From NCBI GenBank assembly GCA_022561955.1, contig JADFQF010000005.1, positions 1-16,605 on the forward strand: a stretch of 16,605 nucleotides of DNA, given 5' to 3'. The translations under genes and the position numbers were made by a program. A model generated the notes under the pieces. The model did no database searches and was not told the origin of the DNA. It saw only the letters and a list, made by a program, of their open reading frames with translations. Below, in pieces: positions 7,546-15,636 of this stretch; the first letter of the stretch is position 1; the number at the start of each line of letters is the position of its first letter. Origin of the DNA: Chloroflexota bacterium (lineage in GTDB: Bacteria; Chloroflexota; Dehalococcoidia; SAR202; UBA11138).

Positions 7546-7938
7546 ATGACAAATAACGGTACTAAGCCAAGAATTCTCATCGTCGAAGACGATTCCTCCC
7601 TGCGCGACCTCTACGGGGAAGCGCTGGAAGGCGAGGGATACAATACCTATTTGGCCTCCGACGGCATCGAGGGTATCGAGAAATTCGAGGATGTGAATCC
7701 AGACCTCATCATTCTCGACCTGCTCATGCCGAGAATGGACGGATGGGAAGCCCTCGAGCGGGTCCGAAACATCTCTGAATGCCCCGTGATCATCGTCACG
7801 GGACAGGGCACGACCGAGGAGATCATCCGCGGTCTTCTCGAGGCGGGCGCCGACGACTATATGGTAAAGCCCTTCGGCATCAAGGAGCTGGCCGCTCGGG
7901 TAAACGTGGTGCTGCGAAGGTCCATACGGGCGCCGTAG
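7546..7938 (+). CDS. stand-alone receiver-domain response regulator
   Basis: A 130-residue protein made of one CheY-like receiver domain. The acidic pair is Asp15-Asp16 (ILIVEDD), the phosphoacceptor is Asp58 (LIILDLLMPRMDGWE), and Thr85 and Lys108 (MVKPFGIKEL) complete the conserved set. The end, KELAARVNVVLRR, matches the junction to the DNA-binding domain in OmpR/PhoB-type regulators, but the protein stops five residues later and no winged-helix domain follows in any frame before the terminator at 7994. ATG 7546 is chosen because the domain begins there; the in-frame ATG at 7483 adds an unrelated hydrophobic stretch. Neither start has a clear ribosome site; a TATTCT hexamer at 7534-7539 would permit a leaderless message. 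No histidine kinase lies nearby, so it is probably an orphan. Confidence 0.88.
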   Translation: MTNNGTKPRILIVEDDSSLRDLYGEALEGEGYNTYLASDGIEGIEKFEDVNPDLIILDLLMPRMDGWEALERVRNISECPVIIVTGQGTTEEIIRGLLEAGADDYMVKPFGIKELAARVNVVLRRSIRAP

Positions 7939-7993
7939 GTCTCTGGCCAACTGAAGACGGGCGAGCCGGCGGCGGCAAGGCTAGAATGCAAAA

Positions 7994-8031
7994 AAGAGGA
8001 GGGACGGGGATTTTCACCCGTCCCTCCTCTT
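7994..8031 (-). terminator. intrinsic terminator of the mrp operon (convergent with response regulator)
   Basis: A perfect 15-bp inverted repeat (7994-8008 with 8017-8031) encloses an 8-base loop. Read on the minus strand, it is followed by a run of T (the A run at 7990-7995), as expected for a Rho-independent terminator of the Mrp gene that ends at 8053. On the plus strand the bases after the stem (CGTAT) are a poor U-tract, so it would stop the response-regulator message less well. Confidence 0.85.
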
Positions 8032-8052
8032 CGTATCAGAGATATTATCGAT

Positions 8053-8871
8053 TCAGGCCGGCGTAGCTGCCGACTCCAGGGCCTTGATCGCATTCTCGGC
8101 GATCTTCTTGTATTCGTCCTTCACCTCATCGCTGATCAATACCGTGGGCTTGGAGGTATCGCGGTACTCCTGTCTGAGCTGGAGATCGCCCAGGAATTCC
8201 AAATCCATGTCTCGCGCGATTTCCTGCCCGGCGCCACTGCCGAATATCTCTCCGGTAAAGTTCTCGACGATGCCGAGGACCTTGACCTGAAGCTTTCGAA
8301 TCATGTTTATCGAGCGCTTGGCGTCGATCATAGACAGCTCCTGGGGGGTCGTCACCACGATGAAGCCGTCCAGGTCCAGCACCTGCATGACAGTCAACGG
8401 AGCGTCCGATGTGCCGGGCGGGAGGTCTATGATGAGATAGTCCAGCTCGCCCCAGTTGGTGGTCTGCAAGAGCTGGTTGATGGCGTTGTGGACCATTGGG
8501 CCGCGCCAAATGATCGCTTCCTCCTCGTTCTCCTGGAAGAATCCCATGGACATGATCTTCACGCCGAAGCGCTCCGAAGGGAGCATGCGTTTGTCCTCTC
8601 CGACGAGAGGCGGCTCGCTTATTTTCATTGCCCGCACGACGTTCGGGCAATCGATGTCTACGTCGAGTATGCCCACCTTGTGGCCCTCTTGGGCGAGGAT
8701 AGTGGCAAGATTAACCGCGACGGTGGTCTTTCCGACGCCGCCCTTGCCGCTGTAAATGCCAATCTTGTTCTTGATCGTCGAGAGGGCTTCCGAAACGCTG
8801 CGCTTCTGCTCGAACTGGCGCTTCATCGCTTCTATTTTGGCGCGTGCCTGCGCGGCCTGGGCCTGGTTCAT
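8053..8871 (-). CDS. Mrp/NBP35 (ApbC-type) P-loop ATPase lacking the CxxC motif
   Basis: A 272-residue MinD/Mrp-superfamily ATPase. The deviant Walker A motif GKGGVGKTT is at 42-50, DVDIDCPN (70-77) is the switch I region, and DYLIIDLPPGTSDAPL (144-159) holds the Walker B and Mrp signature. Mrp/ApbC/NBP35 proteins carry and transfer 4Fe-4S clusters as dimers bridged by a CPxC motif after the GVVEN segment. Here GIVEN (200-204) is followed directly by FTGEIFGSGAG (205-215), so the Cys pair is missing and Cys75 is the only cysteine. The N-terminal 30 residues are a charged helix rather than a MIP18 domain, which is encoded separately next door. ATG 8871 has AGGAG upstream, and the gene follows the MIP18 gene by 64 bases. 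It may act in Fe-S assembly by another route or have another role. Confidence 0.88.
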   Translation of the reverse strand: MNQAQAAQARAKIEAMKRQFEQKRSVSEALSTIKNKIGIYSGKGGVGKTTVAVNLATILAQEGHKVGILDVDIDCPNVVRAMKISEPPLVGEDKRMLPSERFGVKIMSMGFFQENEEEAIIWRGPMVHNAINQLLQTTNWGELDYLIIDLPPGTSDAPLTVMQVLDLDGFIVVTTPQELSMIDAKRSINMIRKLQVKVLGIVENFTGEIFGSGAGQEIARDMDLEFLGDLQLRQEYRDTSKPTVLISDEVKDEYKKIAENAIKALESAATPA

Positions 8872-8935
8872 GGAAGTTTCTCCTAGGTCCGGGGCGAATT
8901 TCCTTGGTTGGATGGCAGTCCGACTTAGGCGGAAG

Positions 8936-9250
8936 CTAGTCCAGCCCGAGTTGTTTCTTTCCCTCTTCGGTGATCTGGTCCGGAGACCAAGGAGGGTCGA
9001 AGACCATCTCCACGTTGATGTCCTCGACGCCCTCCAACTCCGCCAGGCGCCATTCCGCCTGCTGGGCGATGTAGGGGCCCATGCCGCATCCCGCGAAGGT
9101 CAGAGTCATCTTGACGTCGACATTGCCTTCGTCGAGTTTGACATCGTAAATGAGCCCAAGATCAACGACGTTGATCGGGATTTCCGGGTCGTATACTTCG
9201 CGGAGAGCCTCGTATACTTCATCCATTGTCACGGTCCCGGCCTCTGGCAT
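8936..9250 (-). CDS. MIP18 family (DUF59) Fe-S assembly-type protein
   Basis: A 104-residue MIP18/DUF59 domain, the fold of SufT, PaaD and the N-terminal part of many Mrp proteins. Signatures are YDPEIPINVVDLGLIYDV (20-37), TLTFAGCGMGP (49-59) with the conserved Cys55, and the end VFDPPWSPDQITEEGKKQLG (83-102), which matches the family end PPWTPDMMSEEARxxLG. These proteins help mature Fe-S enzymes. The start is ATG 9250 with GGAGG seven bases upstream. It is first in a two-gene operon with Mrp, transcribed from the promoter at 9304-9332. The pairing mirrors the common fusion of this domain to Mrp. A PaaD role is unlikely because no phenylacetate genes are present. Confidence 0.9.
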   Translation of the reverse strand: MPEAGTVTMDEVYEALREVYDPEIPINVVDLGLIYDVKLDEGNVDVKMTLTFAGCGMGPYIAQQAEWRLAELEGVEDINVEMVFDPPWSPDQITEEGKKQLGLD

Positions 9251-9303
9251 GTTGTATCCTCCGTTGCGCTGCTACTCTACCTGGTGTTAGGGCCATTGTA
9301 TCC

Positions 9304-9332
9304 ATTGTAACCAGTCAAATATAGGGTGTCAA
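9304..9332 (-). promoter_or_regulatory. strong sigma70-type promoter of the MIP18-mrp operon
   Basis: On the minus strand a perfect TTGACA (9332-9327) is followed after exactly 17 bases by TACAAT (9309-9304), one base from consensus. The start would be near 9297, leaving a leader of about 47 bases with the GGAGG site close to the ATG at 9250. The flanks are locally AT-rich compared with the GC-rich genes. This is the best promoter in the window. Confidence 0.8.
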
Positions 9333-9534
9333 TTTACACGCAATAGTATAAACAAAGCTGTTTTGCTAATTGAGCTGTGCCTGCGGGTCGTTTCGACCCC
9401 CGGTGAAGGCTACGCTGGAGGCCGGAATTTCACGGAACAGAGGTCGTGGGGAAACCTAGGCGCGAGTCAGGAATTGAGGCGGCGCAGCTCGATGACACGC
9501 CAAGCGTCGGGGCCTCGATCGGCGCATGGAAACC
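9333..9534. other. intergenic region between lipoprotein gene and MIP18 promoter
   Basis: No gene is convincing here. A small frame on the plus strand has no ribosome site and no recognisable protein features. A short hairpin (GGGTCG 9385-9390 with CGACCC 9394-9399, three-base loop) lies in the middle. It has no U-tract on either strand, so I do not call it a terminator, although it lies downstream of the lipoprotein gene that ends at 9535. Confidence 0.5.
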
Positions 9535-10509
9535 CTAGCCGGCGACCGCGCTGAGAATGAGCTCGACTGCCTCGGCCCTCGTAGTTGACAGGGCGGCGTA
9601 GAGAAAGCTACCCCTGTTCTTGATCACGAGATGCAGGCCGTCGATCTCCCGATACCTGGCGTTGGTGTTGCCGATTTCAATGAGCTCCATACCAGTCCGG
9701 CCCGCGATGATGCTGAGCAAAAAAGATACAAGAGGCCCTGGATAGGTGGAGTGACTCACCAGCAGCAAGCTGGAGTCCGAGTCGTCGATGTATCTGCGAT
9801 CGATGCGGGAGGACAGCTCGAGGGTGCTGTCGGTGTATAGGGCGAATCCTATTCGCTCCACACGCACCAGGCCAAAGGCTTCATCGATTCCGTCCATCAC
9901 GAGCCCCGCCTGCTCGCCCGCCGACTCGATGATGTTGGGGCCAAGGACAATAGTGCCTATGGCCACGGGAGCAGTTGGAGGCGATTCGGGAAGGTTTGTG
10001 ACGAGGTTCCAGGACTGGATATCGAGGTCTTTCAGAGTGATGAGGTCACCTGAATCGAAGGCCTCCCTGTTGGCCTCGATCCAGGTCTCGTCGCCGGCGG
10101 CAATCGCGATGTCCGGGGACATCATCATTCCCCATATATTGCCGTCGTCTTCGTGCTCCTGGTAAAGCATCCAGGCCGCATCGGCATCCTGCTGTGAGAC
10201 GAAAGACAGCACGCCGCTGAATTCTCCCGGCTTCTCCCCCAGCACTAGAGTAGAGGCGCCGAGGGACAGCGTCATATCATCGTCGCTCTGAGAGGACAAC
10301 AGCCCGTCGCCGCGCCTGAAAAACTCGTCTGAAAGCGTGAGTGGCCGCCCGGAATTAAAGTAGATGAATCCACCCGAATCCACTTCCGGGACCTTGGCGG
10401 TTTCCGCACCTTCGGGAAGTTGGCCGTTGCCGGGGCTCAATACTGTCGAGCAGCCAATGAAAACGAGAGAAAGAAAGAAAAAGAGTCCTGATAAAAACGT
10501 CCGCCTCAC
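9535..10509 (-). CDS. putative lipoprotein of unknown function
   Basis: I place the start at GTG 10509, which gives 324 residues. GGAGG lies six bases upstream of this codon, whereas the in-frame GTG at 10533 has no such site and would put odd residues before the signal peptide. The N-terminus is a lipoprotein signal: Arg-Arg at 2-3, a hydrophobic core (FLSGLFFFLSLVF) and the lipobox FIGC with Cys20. After a flexible segment, the soluble part of about 280 residues is mixed alpha/beta with acidic stretches (QSDDDMTL, EHEDDGN). I do not recognise the family. It would be anchored to the outer face of the membrane. It stands alone: uvrB lies 262 bases upstream in the same direction, and a hairpin at 10579-10605 lies between them. 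Confidence 0.75.
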   Translation of the reverse strand: MRRTFLSGLFFFLSLVFIGCSTVLSPGNGQLPEGAETAKVPEVDSGGFIYFNSGRPLTLSDEFFRRGDGLLSSQSDDDMTLSLGASTLVLGEKPGEFSGVLSFVSQQDADAAWMLYQEHEDDGNIWGMMMSPDIAIAAGDETWIEANREAFDSGDLITLKDLDIQSWNLVTNLPESPPTAPVAIGTIVLGPNIIESAGEQAGLVMDGIDEAFGLVRVERIGFALYTDSTLELSSRIDRRYIDDSDSSLLLVSHSTYPGPLVSFLLSIIAGRTGMELIEIGNTNARYREIDGLHLVIKNRGSFLYAALSTTRAEAVELILSAVAG

Positions 10510-10578
10510 AACACTCCTCCAAAAACAGGGCACCCAAATGGCCTGGCCGAATCTTCTATTCAGATGTTAAGACCAAAG

Positions 10579-10605
10579 CTGAGCATCGAATCCGGCGATG
10601 CTCAG
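10579..10605 (-). terminator. hairpin between uvrB and the lipoprotein gene, possible terminator
   Basis: CTGAGCATCG (10579-10588) and CGATGCTCAG (10596-10605) form a perfect 10-bp stem with a 7-base loop; a short outer GACC/GGTC pairing could extend it across a bulge. On the minus strand the bases after the stem (CTTTGGTCTT) are only modestly U-rich, so termination of uvrB is possible but not certain. It could instead act in the leader of the lipoprotein message. A further copy of the 10-mer GCTGAGCATC lies at 10666-10675. Confidence 0.4.
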
Positions 10606-10771
10606 GGTCCATGCAGTAATTATCCTTTCGTTAGCTCAAATATGAATCGATTTGGTCCGCCCATCGCTGAGCATCATTCTTGCAGAAGACCGCACCCTAT
10701 TTCCAGCCTGTATGCAATCAATTTACGTGCGTGCCTGCACAGTAACCCGTCTTGACAGATACTGCTTAGTA

Positions 10772-12766
<1,995 letters not shown>

Positions 12767-13249
12767 TTTATGCCTACCTATTTTACAACGTAATTCGATC
12801 TTGCGACAGGACAGTCAGTTGGGGAGGACTGAGCCGATCGAAAACCGCCCACGGCAGGCGTCTATATTCGTGGCATTCAACGGGCAACAACCGAAAAGGT
12901 CAGGTTAAGGATATCTTCGGCAAAACCTCAGGTAAACCACCCTTTTGGCTCTATGCCCATCGCAGTAACTCAGTATAAAATCGGTGAGTTGCCACAATGG
13001 CGTCCATTAGTAACGCGGAGAGCCGTGGTCTGGGTTGAAGTAACAGTTCGGATTGTCAGATTAAGACGAGCTGAGCAGGGGTTATCTAAATAGCGACATC
13101 TAATCGACTGATTCTAACGGGCGACCGTCGGCTCAGGATTCCCGATTTGTTCACTTAATATTCGCTTTTCTGTTCGCCCCTGTGGGCTAGAATAAAAGAA
13201 TTGAAGGAAATGAGACCTGCGAACCTTCCGTAGTACGTAGGTCGGGTAA

Positions 13250-13277
13250 TTATCAGGTAATAGTGGGGTTCTATAAT
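13250..13277 (+). promoter_or_regulatory. possible promoter of the subtilase gene
   Basis: A perfect TATAAT at 13272-13277 is preceded after 16 bases by TTATCA (13250-13255), four matches of six to TTGACA. The start would be near 13284, giving a leader of about 84 bases that contains the hairpin at 13328-13353. TAGAAT at 13188-13193 is an alternative -10 box without a good -35 partner. Confidence 0.45.
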
Positions 13278-13327
13278 TTCGCCGACATCTGTGAAAAAGG
13301 CTTTTAGGTTTATCCACTCTGGATATC

Positions 13328-13353
13328 GCGGCATGCTGGTTGCATCCTGCCGC
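13328..13353 (+). promoter_or_regulatory. leader hairpin just upstream of the subtilase ribosome site
   Basis: GCGGCA (13328-13333) pairs with TGCCGC (13348-13353), and inside it TGC pairs with GCA around a short loop, with a three-base bulge. It ends two bases before the AGGAG ribosome site (13356-13360), so it could influence translation or message stability. It does not match a riboswitch class that I know. Confidence 0.35.
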
Positions 13354-13367
13354 TCAGGAGATAGGTT

Positions 13368-15509
13368 TTGAATAAAAGTTTGCGCACCTGGTGGACCACG
13401 CCGTCATTGTTGATAGCTCTATTGGTCGCGACGTTGAGCTTTGTGCCTGCGGTCGCCGCGGGGCCACCCCCCGGCCGAGGTCCGGCCACGCACATCGTCG
13501 TATTCAATGAGGGAGTAGACGCCGATGCTGCATCCCTTGACCTTGTGGGGAGGCATGGCCTCACCCGTGAATTCGTTTATACGCGCGCTTTGCGAGGGGC
13601 TTCATTCATCATCCCGCCCGGGAGATTGGCGGATGTTCAGAGCGACCCCCGGGTGGCTTTCATCGAGCGTAATCAGGTAGTCCAGGCATATCCCCAGGTC
13701 GTGCCCACGGGGATCAGTCGAATAGAAGCCGATGTCAATACTACTGCGAACGTCGACGGGCTTGATGATCGAGTAGATGTAGACATCGCCATCATCGACA
13801 CCGGCATCGACCTGGACCACCCTGACCTTAATGTGTTTCGGAATACGAATTGCGCCCGCGGCGGCCCCTTTGGCGGTAATTGCAAGAGCGGCGGCAGCGA
13901 GGGCGACGACGGCAACGGCCACGGCACCCATGTTGCGGGAACTACTGCCGCACTCGACAACGGTATAGGCGTCGTGGGAGTGGCCCCAGGCGCGCGACTC
14001 TGGGCCGTGAGAGTGCTGGATAACAACGGCTCCGGCTGGATGTCCTGGATCATCGGCGGTATCGACTACGTAACGAAGAATGCCGACGAGATCGACGTTG
14101 CCAACATGAGCCTGGGCTGCGAGTGCGAGAGCCCCGCAATGGACGCCGCCATCGCCAGCTCCGTCGCCGCGGGTGTCGTATATGCGGTGGCTGCTGGGAA
14201 TGACAATATGGACGCCGCCGCCTTTAGCCCGGCCAATCACGAGGACGTCATAACCGTCTCGGCCATAGCGGACTTCGACGGCAAGGGTGGCGCGAAGGCC
14301 GCGACGACCTGCCGAAACGACGCCGGGACCGATGATACATTTGCGACCTTTAGCAATTACGGTTCATTGATAGAAATCGCCGCGCCCGGAGTATGCATCC
14401 TTTCCACATGGAACGACGGAGGGTACTACACGATAAGCGGCACAAGCATGGCCAGCCCCCACGTGGCAGGCGGCGCAGCACTATATGTGGTGGAAAACGT
14501 CGGCAAAACGCCGGCACAGGTACGGGATGGCCTGATAGCAGCGGGTACGCCTCAGAGCGATCCCGACGGCTTCACCGGCGACACTGACGGATTCCCCGAG
14601 CCTCTGCTGAACGTAGCCGGTGCGGCACCCGAACCACAGGTTCTTACCGCCGACGCCGGGCTGGACGAGACTTTTAGCGATGGTGACGGCGATGGTGTCG
14701 AGACGGTGACCCTGGACGGGTCCGGCTCAACAGACCCAGACGGCACGATTGACACCTACGAGTGGGATATCGATGGGGACGGGACTACCGATCTGATGGG
14801 TCTCAACCCCAGTGCCGACTTCGATGTGTTGGGTTCACCTCACACGGTGACTCTGACGGTCACGGATAACGACGGCAATACGGACACGGACGATGTGGTC
14901 ATCACGGTTAATGCGAATCAATCGCCGACAGCCGATGCCGGACCGGACCAGACAGTTGTCGATAGTGATAGCAGTGGGTCGGAGGATGTGACCCTGGACG
15001 GTCACGGCTCAACGGATCCAGACGGCACGATCGCTTCTTATCTGTGGATGGAAGATACGACCGTTCTGGGCACTACCGCCAGAATCACTGTGGGCTTCGC
15101 CCTCGGGTCTCACACCGTAACATTGACGGTGACCGATAACGTCGGCGCGACTTCTTCGGATAGCGTTGTCGTCACTGTTACCGAGCCCTCGCCAATCGCA
15201 ACAAGCGTGAGCGTGGACTCGATCACATATGTCACCGAGGGCGGTAAGAACAGCGATAAGCACCTGTTCATCACCGTGGCTCTGCTCGATAACTTCGATC
15301 AGGCCGTCGGCGGTGCTTCCGTATCCATCGACCTGTTCCGAGACGGCTCGTTCATCGCATCCGGGACGGCCCCCAGTGGCGCGGATGGTACCCTGACCTT
15401 CAGCCTGAAGAACGCCAGGTCGGGCGTCTACACGACAACAGTTACCGACGTGACCGCCGACAGCCTGACATGGGACGGCGCCACTCCGGCCAACTCATTC
15501 TCTAAGTAG
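13368..15509 (+). CDS. secreted subtilisin-like serine protease with two PKD domains
   Basis: A 713-residue secreted subtilase (family S8). Start TTG 13368 has AGGAG seven bases upstream. Residues 1-31 are a signal peptide (LLIALLVATLSFVPAVAA). Residues 40-107 resemble the I9 inhibitor propeptide, ending FIERNQVVQA. In the catalytic domain (about 120-420) the Asp is D144 (IIDTGID), the His is H185 (GHGTHVAG), the oxyanion Asn is N278 (VAAGN) and the Ser is S360 (SGTSMASPHVAG). All are present, so it should be active. Cys162/172, 251/253 and 315/343 suggest disulfides. Two PKD domains follow at about 426-515 and 518-605, spaced 94 residues, each with TLDGxGSTDPDGTI. A last beta-sandwich domain (608-713) begins after a TEPSP linker. 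It probably digests extracellular protein for nutrition. The gene ends at the hairpin at 15535. Confidence 0.95.
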   Translation: MNKSLRTWWTTPSLLIALLVATLSFVPAVAAGPPPGRGPATHIVVFNEGVDADAASLDLVGRHGLTREFVYTRALRGASFIIPPGRLADVQSDPRVAFIERNQVVQAYPQVVPTGISRIEADVNTTANVDGLDDRVDVDIAIIDTGIDLDHPDLNVFRNTNCARGGPFGGNCKSGGSEGDDGNGHGTHVAGTTAALDNGIGVVGVAPGARLWAVRVLDNNGSGWMSWIIGGIDYVTKNADEIDVANMSLGCECESPAMDAAIASSVAAGVVYAVAAGNDNMDAAAFSPANHEDVITVSAIADFDGKGGAKAATTCRNDAGTDDTFATFSNYGSLIEIAAPGVCILSTWNDGGYYTISGTSMASPHVAGGAALYVVENVGKTPAQVRDGLIAAGTPQSDPDGFTGDTDGFPEPLLNVAGAAPEPQVLTADAGLDETFSDGDGDGVETVTLDGSGSTDPDGTIDTYEWDIDGDGTTDLMGLNPSADFDVLGSPHTVTLTVTDNDGNTDTDDVVITVNANQSPTADAGPDQTVVDSDSSGSEDVTLDGHGSTDPDGTIASYLWMEDTTVLGTTARITVGFALGSHTVTLTVTDNVGATSSDSVVVTVTEPSPIATSVSVDSITYVTEGGKNSDKHLFITVALLDNFDQAVGGASVSIDLFRDGSFIASGTAPSGADGTLTFSLKNARSGVYTTTVTDVTADSLTWDGATPANSFSK
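14706..15032 (+). repeat. tandem PKD-encoding DNA repeat within the subtilase gene
   Basis: The segments starting at 14706 and 14988 are nearly the same over about 45 bases (both begin GTGACCCTGGACGG and run to GACGGCACGAT), with an offset of 282 bases, which is 94 codons. They encode the TLDGxGSTDPDGTI core of the two PKD domains. Most differences nearby preserve the fold, which suggests an older duplication that has since diverged, with this core still conserved. Confidence 0.75.
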
Positions 15510-15534
15510 GAAGAGTCTTAGAGTCTGGAAGAAG

Positions 15535-15570
15535 AGATGAGGGGCTGGTCTTTCGACCAGCCCCTCATCT
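15535..15570 (+). terminator. bidirectional intrinsic terminator between subtilase and htrA-like gene
   Basis: A perfect 16-bp inverted repeat (15535-15550 with 15555-15570) encloses a four-base TTTC loop. On the plus strand it is followed by TATTTAG and ends the subtilase message, 25 bases after its stop. On the minus strand it is followed by CTCTTCTTCC and lies 67 bases after the protease stop at 15637, so it can serve both convergent genes. Neither U-tract is perfect. Confidence 0.75.
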
Positions 15571-15636
15571 TATTTAGCAGAGGCCGCATACTGTTTTGAC
15601 GGGTCTGTGCTCACCGCCACTTGATCTTGGCCCTAT

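Larger units (their letters stand above)
12767..13367. other. 600-base intergenic region between divergent uvrB and subtilase genes
   Basis: This is the longest gene-free stretch of the right-hand piece, and it lies between two divergent genes. I see no convincing protein gene: the small frames on both strands have no ribosome sites or family features. I also see no tRNA or other recognisable RNA. It holds the proposed subtilase promoter (13250-13277), a leader hairpin (13328-13353), and a small stem GCCC/GGGC near 13176-13187. Base composition is lower in GC than in the flanking genes. A non-coding RNA here cannot be excluded. Confidence 0.5.

Noticed and set aside
9385..9400. A T-arm-like GGGTCGTTTCGACCC segment, considered as part of a tRNA.
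   Set aside because: The stem and loop lengths do not fit a T-arm, and no acceptor or anticodon stem can be formed around it.
9363..9554. A 63-residue plus-strand frame between the lipoprotein and MIP18 genes.
   Set aside because: It has no ribosome site, is arginine-rich like a chance frame in GC-rich DNA, and overlaps the end of the lipoprotein gene.
12786..12810. LexA/SOS-like box upstream of uvrB (minus-strand CGAATTACGTTG).
   Set aside because: It resembles the Gram-positive CGAAC-N4-GTTC box, but the spacing is one base short and the second half matches poorly.
13114..13317. A 67-residue minus-strand frame in the uvrB-subtilase gap.
   Set aside because: It has no ribosome site, a basic low-complexity composition and no family features, and it overlaps the proposed subtilase promoter.
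13260..13367. A possible riboswitch in the subtilase leader.
   Set aside because: Only one simple bulged hairpin is visible; the conserved cores of the cyclic di-GMP and other classes I know are absent.
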